From contig WPIO01000071.1 of the NCBI GenBank assembly GCA_009760855.2, positions 1,428,501 through 1,492,500 on the forward strand: a stretch of 64,000 nt of DNA, read 5' to 3'. A program made the position numbers and the translations under genes. Source of the stretch: Cristatella mucedo (lineage: Eukaryota; Bryozoa; Phylactolaemata; Cristatellidae). Positions within the stretch are counted from its first letter, which is position 1. Each line of letters begins with the position of its first letter. The notes under the pieces are model-generated. The model saw only the letters and a program-made list of their open reading frames with translations. It had not been told where the DNA came from and did not search any database. Shown here piece after piece: positions 11,561 to 46,547 of this stretch.

Positions 11561-12275
11561 GGAGGTAGAGAAGTGAGGGGGAGAAAGAGAGACAGAGACA
11601 GAGACAGAGGTAGAGACAGAGACTGAGGCTGAGGCTGAGACTGAGACTGAGACTGAGACTGAGACTGAGACTGAGACTGAGACTGAGACTGAGACTGAGA
11701 CTGAGACTGAGACTGAGACTGAGACTGAGACTGAGACTGAGACTGAGACTGAGACTGAGACTAAGACTGAGACTGAGACTGAGAGAGACAGAGACAGAGA
11801 CAGAGAGAAAGAGACAGAGGCAGAGACAGAGACAGACGAGACATAGACAGAGAAGTGAGGGGGAGAAGGAAAGAGAGAGAGAGAGAGAGAGAGTAGAGAG
11901 GAGAGACAGAGACAGAGACTGAGAAAGAGACAGACGGAGACATAGACATAGAAGTGAGGGGGAGAAGGAGAGAGAGAGAGAGAAGTGAGATGAGAAGGAG
12001 AGAGAGAGGGAGGTAGAGAAGTGAGGGGGGAAAGAGAGACAGAGACAGAGATAGAGACATAGACTGAGACTGAGACTGAGAGAGACAGAGACAGAGAGAA
12101 AGAGACAGAAGCAGAGACGGAGACAGATGGAGACATAGACAGAGAAGTGAGGGGGAGAAGGAGAGAGAGAGAGAGAGAGGGAGGTAGAGAAGTGAGGGGG
12201 GAAAGAGAGGGAAAGGGAGAGAGAGAGAGAGACAGAGAGAGAGAGAGACAGAGAGACAGAGAGAGACAGAGTGTG
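11278..12275. repeat. Polypurine (AG)n tract with an internal (GACTGA)n hexanucleotide array
   Basis: Roughly 1 kb of purine-rich repeats on the plus strand: (AG)n, (GACA)n-like runs and, at about 11,625-11,785, about 26 tandem GACTGA units with few changes. Segments of the mixed (GAGACA) array recur at 11,340, 11,780 and 12,070, so the tract also contains larger duplications. Serine/leucine- or arginine/glutamate-only open frames here reflect the repeat. Confidence 0.95.
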
Positions 12276-13894
12276 TGAGGGATGGAGAATTGGCGACCAA
12301 AAGGGCGTACTACTTAACTCGCGCGGTGATTCGCGCGTCGGAGGAACGCGAGGAGTGGTAGATGAGTGGAAGACTGAGAGCGAGCGCTGTCTCGCGCATG
12401 CGTGAGCGCGTGTGCGCTCGCTCTCTTTCGACTCACGGGCCCGAGTTTATTCGGACAGCTTTAGGCGAGGCTACAGCCACAGCTCGGGCGGGCCCAGGAC
12501 CCTAAGGTCAGTCTGGGCCGAGTCTCGCGTAGGCGTGCGTCGCCTCCTCCGAGAGTGATCGGAACCGTTCCGGTTTCGGCGCCCTCTAGCGGCGGTGCAT
12601 TCTAGCGTCAGCGGTGCCCTCGAGAGACGGCCATCCCTTTCTGAGCTGTACACCGTAGAACCCGACCGAACTCGAGTATGGGTGGGTGAACACGAAGGTG
12701 AAGGGTGTATCCGGTCGACTGACACCGCCTTCCATACAGCCATTCGTCCGCGCCTACGCAGCACTTGGGTCATAAGGTCGACCGGGAGGGTTCGGAAATG
12801 TGATCCGTAAGCACCTGCCTCAGCGCGAGATGCGTCCTCACCTCACCGACTGAGGTCGTGAGAGTTACTTCATTAGGACACCCTGACCGCCTGCCGTCCG
12901 TCGACCGCCACGAAGACCGCATAAGAAGCTACCGGAGCTCAGCGGAGCTCAGAGGACTCAGTTGGAGAGCGACCCGCAAGTGAGTCGCCGGCTGCGTGCG
13001 CTTCGCCGCGGCCTGACCGGCAACGCCCGGCTCGAAGGCGCGAAGCTGTCGAGTGGCGTCGCGAGAACGCGAGTCGAGTTCGACTCGAGGATCGGGCTCT
13101 CCTTCACAGGCCAAGGTCAGTCTGAGCCGATCTCTCTCCGCCCTTTAGTCGCTTGGGGCTTTTAGTCGCGACCGACGCTCGCTCGGATTTGAATGGCGCC
13201 GACCGAGCTGTCTCCTAGCCTTGGGCGCTAGCGGCCGGAGTATCTGACGATTGGCGCAAGCATTGCAGCGACCAGCTCACGTATCTGCGCCGCGCTGGTA
13301 TCTGACGACGAACCACCGGCGCCGCCTAGCGGCGGCAGCGACTAGCGTGAACCTTCAGGCTCAGCACTTCGCTGACTCTCCGTCGGCAATGACGGCCGGC
13401 GTCCGCCACGCCAGTTGCTCTCGCAGGCAGCGCTCTGCCTCGCGAGCGACCGAAGCCTCTGCGCTCAGCGCCGAGAGAGCTCAGCGCTCAGCTTCGCTAA
13501 GAGCTCCGCGCTGAGCGCAGAGCCCTCGGGGCTCTGTGCTCAGCGCTCCATGCTCAGCGCTCTTCGCTCAGCGCCGCCACACGGCGTTGCGGACGATTTC
13601 AAGCGTTTACTGCGTGCCCATTCGATACGGCGGTGAGAGGCCATTATCGAGGCGGTCTTAATGCTCGCGCGGGGCCGCCTTTAATGTGGCACGTGAGCAC
13701 CTGGGCAGCAGCGCAGTGTGCAGACGCTGCTGACGGAGCTGCCGCCCGTTCGCCGCTCGTTGCTATGAGCTCGTAGGTGCGGACTGCAGACGGAAAAGCG
13801 GCAGACGAAAGAACACGTTCCTGCAGCAGCGAATCAAAGAGGCGAAGCTCGAAGGAGTGAAGGAGTGTCGGCTCTCGTGAAGCCAGTCAAATGT
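12276..13894. other. GC-rich unassigned DNA
   Basis: CpG-rich with many short direct repeats built on GCTCAGCGC, dense at 13,455-13,575. No exon, RNA gene or mobile-element end was recognised. Confidence 0.35.
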
Positions 13895-13980
13895 AAGGTC
13901 TCTAGAAGGAGATTAACTTCTCTGAGGGCACCATGCAAACGTATTGTTATCACTATTATTATGATTATTGTTATGGCGCT
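13895..13980 (+). mobile_element. L2/CR1-like LINE 3' tail fragment
   Basis: Stem-loop-like tail ATGTAAGGTCTCTAGAAGGA, then TTCTCTGAGGGCACC and a (ATT)n-like run. Only the terminal ~85 bp is present. Confidence 0.65.
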
Positions 13981-14077
13981 GCCCTCCAGCCGTGCTCCTC
14001 TCAAGGTGTGCGCGAGTTAACGTAAGTTTGCCCATCCACCGGCCGCAGTCGGTGCGGGCCGCGGGCGCTCGAAGAGA

Positions 14078-14240
14078 TTCTTGGATTCTCTGTCGAAACT
14101 AAGTGGATTCGCTGTTGAGTGTAAGTGGATTCGTGGCTGTCGGATCTAAGTGGATTCGCTGTCGGATCTAAGTGGATTCGCTGTCGAGTCTAAGTGAATT
14201 CGCTGTCGAGACTAAGTGGATTCAATGTCGAACCTAAAGA
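14078..14240. repeat. 22-bp tandem repeat, about six to seven copies
   Basis: Units of the type AAGTGGATTCGCTGTCGGAT (plus CT) repeat in tandem with point changes and small length differences (GAGTCT, GAGACT, GAACCT variants). Confidence 0.85.
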
Positions 14241-14732
14241 GACAAAGCATACTTTCGGAAGACCTTATAAGTTGCATACTGCCAATCGCTGTCGTGCGAT
14301 TCGATCTAATCATTCCACAATAGCGCCCGAGCCGCTGTCAAATAAGTGAACGAGAACACGGAAGAATCTGCTCGTCGGGGAGCGCCATCTGGACTCCTTC
14401 TGCCCATTAGTGCTGACAAGATCCATCTGCTGGTGCGCCGTCTTTACGCCGTCATTCACCGAGCGCTGTCAGCTTAGGTCCATCAGTGCTCTATCTGACT
14501 CCGTCCGTCAGCGCTCAAAGTTTTACTGGCGGCTGCTTGACCTGGCTGAGGTGAGCAGCGAGTGTGTGAGGAGTTCTCGATCAGAGTGCACTCGGTTCGA
14601 CTGCTACCGGGGCCTAGCCTTGTCAAGTGGCGCAAGCGCGCTGTGAACCCAGTCGTGAGCTCTACTCGAAATTAATCTGCGCCGGCAGCTGCGCCCGGCG
14701 GCGGCGACGGAGGAAATCGACGAGGTCACTCT

Positions 14733-14767
<35 letters not shown>

Positions 14768-14768
14768 T
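14733..14768. repeat. (GCC)n microsatellite
   Basis: About twelve CCG/GCC units inside a CpG-rich block. Further short CCG or CAG runs occur at about 15,205-15,240 and 15,800-15,855. Confidence 0.9.
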
Positions 14769-15053
14769 AGGAAATGCGGCCGTAGAAACGGCTAGACCAT
14801 TACGTTCACTTTACTGGTAGCGGGGCTTTTGTTTCTAGTATCGCAGATTGAGAGCGAAACGGCTCAGAGTCCGAGCGGTCCGCGGCCGCGAGCAGGGCAG
14901 GAGAGGGAGGCAGGCGGACGGTCCGCCCTGCGAAGCCTTGTGCCTTTCCATGTACGCTCTGCTTAGCATTGCCCCTTACCGTATTCTCCGTGCACAGCCT
15001 CGCGCCGTTCTCGCGATCGGCTGGCTCTAGCGAGACGCAAGTCCCGCGCCGCC

Positions 15054-15135
15054 TTATAATAATAGTAATAATACGCGTGACAAAGCGACATCAGAGAACT
15101 CAAACTCTTTCTAGGCGCTTTACATTTGCATCAAA
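15054..15135 (-). mobile_element. L2/CR1-like LINE 3' tail fragment
   Basis: Read on the minus strand the copy ends ATGTAAAGCGCCTAGAAAGA...TCTCTGATGTCGCTTTGTCA with a short (ATT)n. Only the tail survives, inside a CpG-rich block. Confidence 0.75.
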
Positions 15136-16320
15136 GTTTTGGCTTAATCTCGACCCCGGCAGCAGCTCCAGGCGGCGCGGCACCTTCCGCTGCTGCTGCC
15201 GGACCGCGCGGCGGCGGCGGCGGCAGCAGCAGCAGCAGCAGAGTGCCCGCTCGGCTCGCCGAGTCGAGACGAGAAGAGCAGGAGACGAGAAGAGCCGAAG
15301 CTGCTACCGAAGGAATCGGCGGCCGCCGAAACATGTCTCGCACGCGCGTCAAGTCCGGTCGCAGATGAGCGCTGGCGCCGCGGCGCAAGCGGCGACTTGG
15401 AATCCGGAGACGACGTCGCGCGGGCTGCGGTGGCGGCGAGCCCTTGGCTGCGGCTGTTGGCTGCGGCGGAACAGTACGCGAGTGGTCTCCTAGCTGTCGC
15501 CGCCGCCGCCGCCGTTGAAGCAGCAGCAGCCCAATAGGATGCTGAAGTGGGCTCGCCCGAGCAAGCGAGAGAGCGAGAGCGATGCAGCATTCGAATAGCG
15601 AAGCAGCTTCGGGACTCGGCTTTTGTCGATTCACGTTGTCCTGATCGAAGATGGCGTTCTCTGGCCCGAGTCGCGGCCGCCGCCTCGCTCGGCGGCGGCG
15701 GTGGCGGCGGCCGCCGTCTATCGGTCGGAATCCATCGCTGCGGATGTTGACTCGGCTGCTTTACATCCGCGGCGAAGCGCTAGCATCAGCAGCTGCAGCC
15801 GCCGCCGCCGCTGCAGCGATCAATCGAGCGAGCCGCCGGCCGCGCCGCCGCCGCCGCCCGGCGCAGACGCCGTTCGTGGGCGTGTCAGAGCTGAGTCGCT
15901 GATCGCGGCGGTTCGGTCCGAGGACCTTCGAGACACTTCCGGCATCTGTTTAGCTTGGCGCGCTCGCCGCGAGGTATTGCCACGGCAAACAAGGCTCTGC
16001 TCGGCGGCCACGACAATGGACTCCAGCTCCAAGCCACGTCGCCTGTCGGCACTTCAAGCCAGCGGCAGCGGTGGCGGCAGCGGCGAGATCGGCTTCGGCA
16101 CTGCTGCCTGCCGCCGTCGGTCGTCGAGCTTTCGAGTAGAAGGAGGAGAAGGAAGAGGAGAAGGAGGCATCTCGTTTCTAATCTTTCTTGCGTGCTGGCG
16201 TTAACCAACTCTTTGCTGTCAAACTTAACCCTTTCTGAGTAACTCTTTTTTCTCCCATATTCAATAGCATAGTTTCAGCATTCTACCATGCTCTATGCCC
16301 CGGCATGAATTCCTCCCTTC
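15136..16320. other. CpG-rich island block, no exon recognised
   Basis: GC-rich, with (CCG)n, (GCA)n and related trinucleotide runs. Overlapping open frames on both strands are Ala/Arg/Ser/Pro-rich low-complexity. It could be the promoter or 5' exon of an unidentified gene, but nothing family-specific was found. Confidence 0.35.
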
Positions 16321-16323
16321 TCT

Positions 16324-16324
16324 C

Positions 16325-16385
<61 letters not shown>

Positions 16386-16694
16386 CTGTCTCCTTCTCTC
16401 CTCTCTCTCTTTAATTCTCGCTCTTTACCACTCTCTTCTCTCGCACTCCCATTTCCCTTATCAATCTGTATCCCTACCGTCTCCTTCCTCCCCCTAAACC
16501 CCATCAATTTCCTGTCTCTAAGCCATCACTTCCTCATCTAGTCCCGCCTCACTTGCTCCCCTTCTTTACGTTCTCTCCCGTTTTCTACACGCCCCTTATG
16601 ACCTTATGACCTTGGTTCTTTCATCTCCCTCGCACTCTCATCCTCATTCACTTATCATTCTTTCCCCTCTCTTTGCCTTCTTTTTATTCTTCTC

Positions 16695-16778
<84 letters not shown>

Positions 16779-16800
16779 TCTCTGTCTCTCTCTCTTTCTC
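16324..16800. repeat. Two (CT)n tracts in pyrimidine-rich DNA
   Basis: Nearly pure (CT)n runs at 16,329-16,383 and 16,700-16,775 are joined by pyrimidine-rich sequence. Polypyrimidine character continues to about 16,950. Confidence 0.95.
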
Positions 16801-17282
16801 ACCTTTTCCCTGTTCCTGTCCTGCTCCGTGTCCCTCTTTCCTTCCCTTGTCCCTGCCTCCATGTTTTCCCCTCTCCTTCTGCGTAACCTCTTTCCGACCT
16901 CTATTCTTATCCTCATTCATATCTTCTCCTCTCTCTCTCTTTCTTTTTTGTGTGCACGCGTATACGTCACTGCTACGCCCATTCCCCAAGTCGCCACTCG
17001 CTCGCTTACGAGGGCGTCTCGAACCTCACAGCCCTAGACTCGCCAGCAGACCCTCGCCGACTGTCTTCTTTCTCAACCCCTAACCTCTGTCTAAGCTCTG
17101 TTTGGCTCCAATCAACTCTGGGCATAGCTATAATTAAGTAAGCATATAACTAGCTATAATTAAGTAAGCATAGGACGGGCCGGACAGGCAGCTGCCCTAC
17201 CGATAGGCTGAAGCCGAACCTGAATTAGCTGCTTTGTCCGAAGCAGCAGAGGTTTCGAAGTTACTCCTTGGCTTGTAACTGG

Positions 17283-17672
<390 letters not shown>

Positions 17673-17675
17673 AGA

Positions 17676-17850
17676 GCCGTGATGGCACACTAAGTAAGGC
17701 GGTTGCTTTCACGACCTTGGTCCCGAGGTCGTGGGTTCGATTCCTGCGGTGGGTGATTCTTTATCGCCACTGCAAGCGGTGGTGATAGCCGTAAAGTCTC
17801 TTCTGTCGCTATACAAGAAGAGGCTGTCTAATCAGCTAGGATTTTTATCT
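17676..17850 (+). mobile_element. tRNA-derived SINE, family a (best copy)
   Basis: A tRNA-like head (ATGGCACACTAAGTAAGGCG) is followed by a perfect RNA polymerase III B-box GGTTCGATTCC at about 17,736-17,746. A unique body and the tail AAGAGGCTGTCTAATCAGCT plus a T-rich end follow. Minus-strand relatives lie at 27.1, 30.1 and 34.8 kb. The upstream purine repeat abuts its 5' end. Confidence 0.75.
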
Positions 17851-18659
17851 TTTATTTTGTAACATAGAGACAGAGAGACAGAGAGACAGAGGGAGAAAAA
17901 AAAACATCTAAAACTCCTCCACTTTAGGATTTTTGGCCTGCCCGAATTCCAAAATAGTCGTCTTTTCTGCGCGTCAACCGAAAGCCAAGCCCAAAACCGT
18001 CAGAACCAACCAAACGAAAGGGTCAGCATCTGCCCTTTCGTTCGGCTCGGCGACTCGCTAGGACGATGGGGCTCGTGCCTTCGTCTATGTCTACGGGCGG
18101 GCGAGCTCTCTCGAGGCCACGCCCTCTCAGCCTTGAGGCTGCACCGCCGCACGTGACCGCAGCCCAGACTGCGGTGCAGCCTTTTTTAGAGCTGAGCAGC
18201 CAGCGCCGACTCCGAAAGAAACTGAGGCTACGCGAGAGTGAGGCGGACATCCGGCCCGCAGCGGTGGCCCAGGGGCGGAGGGCAGCCCGGCAGGCAGAGC
18301 CGGTGCCAGCTACGGGTCAGGGGTCAGAGCAAACACCACCTTGCCCAGCTCAGCTCCGGGGGCCCAGCTGCCGCCACCGCCTGCTGGTCGCAGCTTTGCT
18401 CGGCTTGGCCGAGCCGTCAAGCTGCGCTCGGCGATCGGCTCGTACAATTTACGGCTGGACCCAGAGGGCTCCAACGTCTCGGAGCATAATCGCCTTCCGG
18501 ACGCGACGACTGGACGGTAGCCCTCGGTCGGCGCATCGACGGTGAGCCAGGTGGGGGCCCCCCCACCTTGCGGCGCCTACAGGTCTGACCGCTTCGTGGT
18601 GCAGCTTCCCGCGGGCAGCGAGCCAAGCGCTTCGCTGCTCCCTCTCTCTAGCTCGCTTC

Positions 18660-19290
<631 letters not shown>

Positions 19291-19779
19291 TCCACTATCT
19301 CTACCGCAGCATTCCCACCTGCTACAAAGATCGCCATCCTGGGCGGCGGTCGCTGAGGCGGCAGCGACAGCAGCAGTAGAGGTGTGGCAGCGACTTTTTG
19401 CCGGCAGCTCAGCGCTCCGTAGCGATGGATAGGGATTGTTTCGACGGCTTCGCGGCGGCGGCAGCAGCGGTGGCGCAGACTGCATGCGTGCCGTCCCGTC
19501 GGCCTAGAACCCCAAGTAATGACACGAAAAACTCGGAAATCCAACATCGCGCCGCAGCGCCGATGCCGCGGGGGGGGGGCACCGGTTCGTATTGCTCCGA
19601 TGCTCCGACTGTAAGTCTGGTAGCCGAGTAAGTAAGTACCGAGCTGCATTGGCTGCGGCACTTAGAGAGGAGGGCAAGTGGCACCGAGATAAACAAGACA
19701 CTTCACCCAGTAGACTCCGTGCATTGGAGTTCAAGCATGCAAACGTCAAAAACGGATATCGTCATCGTATTGAGATAAA

Positions 19780-19964
19780 TAGAGAGAAAGAGATAAACAA
19801 AGAGAGAGAGAGAGAGGGAGAGGGAGAGGGAGAGAGAGAGAGAGGGAGAGGGAGAGAGAGAGAGAGGGAGAGGGAGAGGGAGAGAGAGAGAGACAGACAG
19901 ACAGACCTAGAGATAGAGAGAAAGAAAGAGAGACATACAGGCAGGCAGGCAGGCAGACAGACGG

Positions 19965-20037
<73 letters not shown>
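19780..20037. repeat. (AG)n polypurine tract with GACA and GGCA sub-repeats
   Basis: (GA)n with GGGAGA interruptions is followed by (GACA)n, (GGCA)n and a final pure (AG)n of about 65 bp. Confidence 0.95.
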
Positions 20038-20039
<2 letters not shown>

Positions 20040-20089
20040 CATCATGTCGCAGTCAGAGAGCCTATATTATTGTCCACGAGAGTCGGGCA

Positions 20090-21150
20090 AAGCCTTCGGA
20101 CTTGCTCCAGCTTGCTGCCGCTGCTGCTGCTGCTGCCGGCGCCTCCGGCTGCAGCATCTGCCGCGCCTCTCCTTCCAAGTTCAGTTCCTCTGAAGTTCAG
20201 TCTATCGTCCTTGGGAGATTAATTCCTCTACTGCGGTCTTCTTACGGCCCGCCGGCTCCCGCGAGCCGCCGCCGCCGTAGCGGCCTGCCGCCGGAGCCAG
20301 GGAAGCGTTGGTCAGCGGTAATTGATCCCTGATCGTGGCAGATACCGCCGCCGCCCGCCGAATCATTCTCGCTGTGCAGCGAGCCCGTTCGCCTACGGAG
20401 AAGCTCGCGCGGCTGCCGTAGCAGCAGCTGCCGCAGCAGCAGCTGCCGCAGCCGTCGCGGAGTCGCGTGCAGCAACTGAGCCGCTGCTGCGACGCCGCTC
20501 GGTGGCCTTGCCGTCCGGGCGCTCGCCACGACTCGGACGCTGGATCGCGTGCTTCGGGCGCGCGACGGCGCCGAGCGAGCGTCTTTCTCGCCACCGCCGC
20601 GCGCTATTTCTTCGTCATTAACCTATTTCGACAAAAAATCTATTCGAAACGTCGCCAACGGGGCTCGAGACGCATGGGTCAGCGAGTGGCCCAAATTTCA
20701 CTGCCTCGAGCCCCTTTGCTCTCTGTGGTTCGAAGCCGCTGCCGCCGCCGCCGCCCCCAAGCTCGCCGCCGCATCGCCGGTTCGCCAGTTCCGCTCAACC
20801 CGACTGCAGCCGTAGGCTGAAGGCGATGGCTGCCGCTGGTTGTCGCCCATCGTCCGCCGCGAACTGCGCGGTGGCGTCCGCTCGCACGAGCGTGAGCTGT
20901 GTGGCGTTCGGATGACGTGTGCAAGCGTGCTACCCTCCGCCGGCCAGAGGCGAGCTCCGAAAGGTCGTGCGGAGCCTCGCCAGCCTCTTCGGACTTCCGC
21001 CGGCACTCGTCCGGCGGAAGTCCTGCTAAGTGCTTGCTGAAACGTTTACCCGGCATCCTCGGAGGAAATTTCTCTTTGACTTCCTGCCCCCCCCCGTGCG
21101 CCTACGAGACCACGGCAGAAAGGGTGACGTAGCCGCGCGCGCGCGTGCCG
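20090..21150. other. CpG-rich island upstream of the transporter gene
   Basis: CpG-rich sequence with short (CTG)n/(CAG)n and CCG runs continues, after a SINE at 21.17-21.30 kb, into the island around the first coding exon of the glutamate transporter. I saw no TATA box. A non-coding 5' exon could lie here but cannot be proven from sequence. Confidence 0.4.
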
Positions 21151-21161
21151 CTACGCCGAGC

Positions 21162-21301
21162 TGGTTTTGTCTAGCGGTTAAGGTGCTCGCCCCGACCAAG
21201 GTGTAACTGAGGTCGTGGGCTCGAGCCCCGTGGCATATGTGAAGCGCCTGAATAGAGATTAAGTTCTCTTGGGGCGTTATATAAATGAATTCTTTATTTA
21301 T
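21162..21301 (+). mobile_element. tRNA-derived SINE, family b, with LINE-like 3' tail
   Basis: An A-box-like TAGCGGTTAAGG and a B-box-like GGGCTCGAGCCCC lie about 35 bp apart. They are followed by a tail GTGAAGCGCCTGAATAGAGA...TCTCTTGGGGCGTTATATAA that mirrors the LINE stem-loop tail. Sister copies lie at 28.05 and 37.01 kb. Confidence 0.8.
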
Positions 21302-21801
21302 TTACGTCAGCCAGCGCGGTTGAAGCCGGCGTCGCCAAAGGCTCGCCCAGAGCATGCTGTGCAGAGGCAAAGGTGAAGGCTGTCTCTGGTTGCCCTCGAC
21401 GTGGGCGGCTGGCCGGATGCGTCGCTCGCTTGTGAGCCTCGTTGCGGCCTAGTCGGATAGAGCGAGTGACCAGGGAACGTGCGAGCGTGCGCTGGCGCTG
21501 AGCGAGCCACTCTGGCGCTCGGCGAGCTCGGCGCGTTTCGCTCTGCGAAAGCGAGTCGCCACTGCCGCCGCCGCTTGCCGGTGGCGGCAGTGGCGACCAG
21601 GTGCAACGCCGGTGCAAGTGACGCCGGCGCGAGGCGCACGGGCCGAACCGGAAGCCGCTCTTTTGCCCGCAAACGACCTGCCTCAGCACTCGCTGGCGAC
21701 ATGCGCTTCGTGGCCAATGGACGCCGAGTGCGCGGGCGGCGGCGCCGAGCGCTCGCACTCAGGGGAGACGGCTCAATCGCTCGGTGCAAGTTACTCGGTT
21801 C

Positions 21802-21835
<34 letters not shown>

Positions 21836-22022
21836 AGTCCGGCAGCAGCAGAGCGTCGTCGATTCTCAGCCCACCAGGGACAGTGGCCGCGGCCGCGGCA
21901 GCGGCGGTGGCTGTGCATGCCATGCTGCTGGCTAGCTCGCTAGCTGGCTTGCTTTCTGTCACGCCTCCGGTGTCGGCGAAATTGCAGGCGACAGTGCCAC
22001 GCCGCTCACCGGAGTCACGCAG
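21302..22022 (+). promoter_or_regulatory. CpG island / presumed promoter and 5' UTR of the glutamate transporter
   Basis: GC- and CpG-dense sequence with a (CCG)n run at 21,806-21,835 ends at the start codon at 22,023. In the frame of that start codon there is a stop at 21,933-21,935 and no ATG in between, which supports 22,023 as the first usable start. No TATA element was seen, consistent with an island promoter. The transcription start site is not determinable. Confidence 0.45.
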
Positions 22023-45728
<23,706 letters not shown>

Positions 45729-46125
45729 GCAGTGAGCGAACGTACGCCTGCGAACTTGGCGCAATGTGCTTCCCCTCTTGCGTATCGCTCGAGGTCTCAC
45801 TTATTCAAATAAGTGTGGGAGCGCCGATCGTGGATTGCTGGACCGGCGTTACGGCGGCGGCGGCAATGTTGTGTCACGTGCACCACGGCTAGAACTGTTT
45901 ACTGTTGACTCCAGCGACGTGCTTCAGTCGACGTCGCGTCTCGTGTCCCCGAATCCTGCCGCCCCCAGCTTTCTTTGATGTACCCTCGTTGCTTGTTGTC
46001 AGGCTTACCTGAGCAATTATAATACACCATTCTGTCGCAGACGCTTCTGTGTCTATGCATTGCACCCATTAGCATCGTTGTTCTTGCTGTATGTCGTGGT
46101 CGAATAAAATAAGGAGGTGCATGTG
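45729..46125 (+). other. Glutamate transporter 3' UTR
   Basis: Non-coding sequence after the stop, with a canonical polyadenylation hexamer AATAAA at 46,103-46,108. The cleavage site is estimated, not seen. Confidence 0.6.
46103..46108 (+). terminator. Polyadenylation signal AATAAA (glutamate transporter)
   Basis: The canonical hexamer lies 375 bp after the stop codon; a TG/T-rich stretch follows about 25-60 bp further on. Confidence 0.6.
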
Positions 46126-46275
46126 TCTTATCGAGTGCTTGCATGCGTCCTGGTTTAGTCTAAGTTTATACTCTTTCAGCAGCATGCCCTGTGTTCTCTT
46201 CTCTCTCTATCTCTCTCTTCACTCTCTCTTCTCTCTCTCCTCTTTCTTCTTTCTCGTCTCTCTCTCCCTCTCTGT

Positions 46276-46547
46276 TAATAATAATAATAATAATAATTCA
46301 CTTGATATAGCGCCCTCAGAGAACTTAATCTCTTTCTAGGCGCTTTACATTTGCTGTAAAGTGAAATGCAATTGAAAGGTAAGTAAAATCATGCTTGAAA
46401 AAACAAACGAAATGAATAATATGGTTAGGGGTGACATGCACAGGGTCAGCATGCAAATGTGGTTAGTGGCAGCATGCACAGTGTCAGCACGCATAAGCAC
46501 ATCAAGGACGAATCACAGGGACCCACTGAATGCTGTCCTAAATATGT
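46276..46547 (-). mobile_element. L2/CR1-like LINE 3' UTR and tail
   Basis: Starts on the plus strand with (AAT)n, the complement of the stem-loop tail and the whole 3' UTR, ending at the stop-codon region. It is well preserved and lies just downstream of the transporter's polyadenylation signal. Confidence 0.85.

Noticed and set aside
17676-17760. Possible functional tRNA genes at SINE heads (2.9, 17.7, 21.2, 24.4, 27.1, 28.1, 30.1, 34.8, 37.0 kb)
   Set aside because: They have pol III boxes but no intact cloverleaf or anticodon arm, and they continue into SINE bodies and tails.
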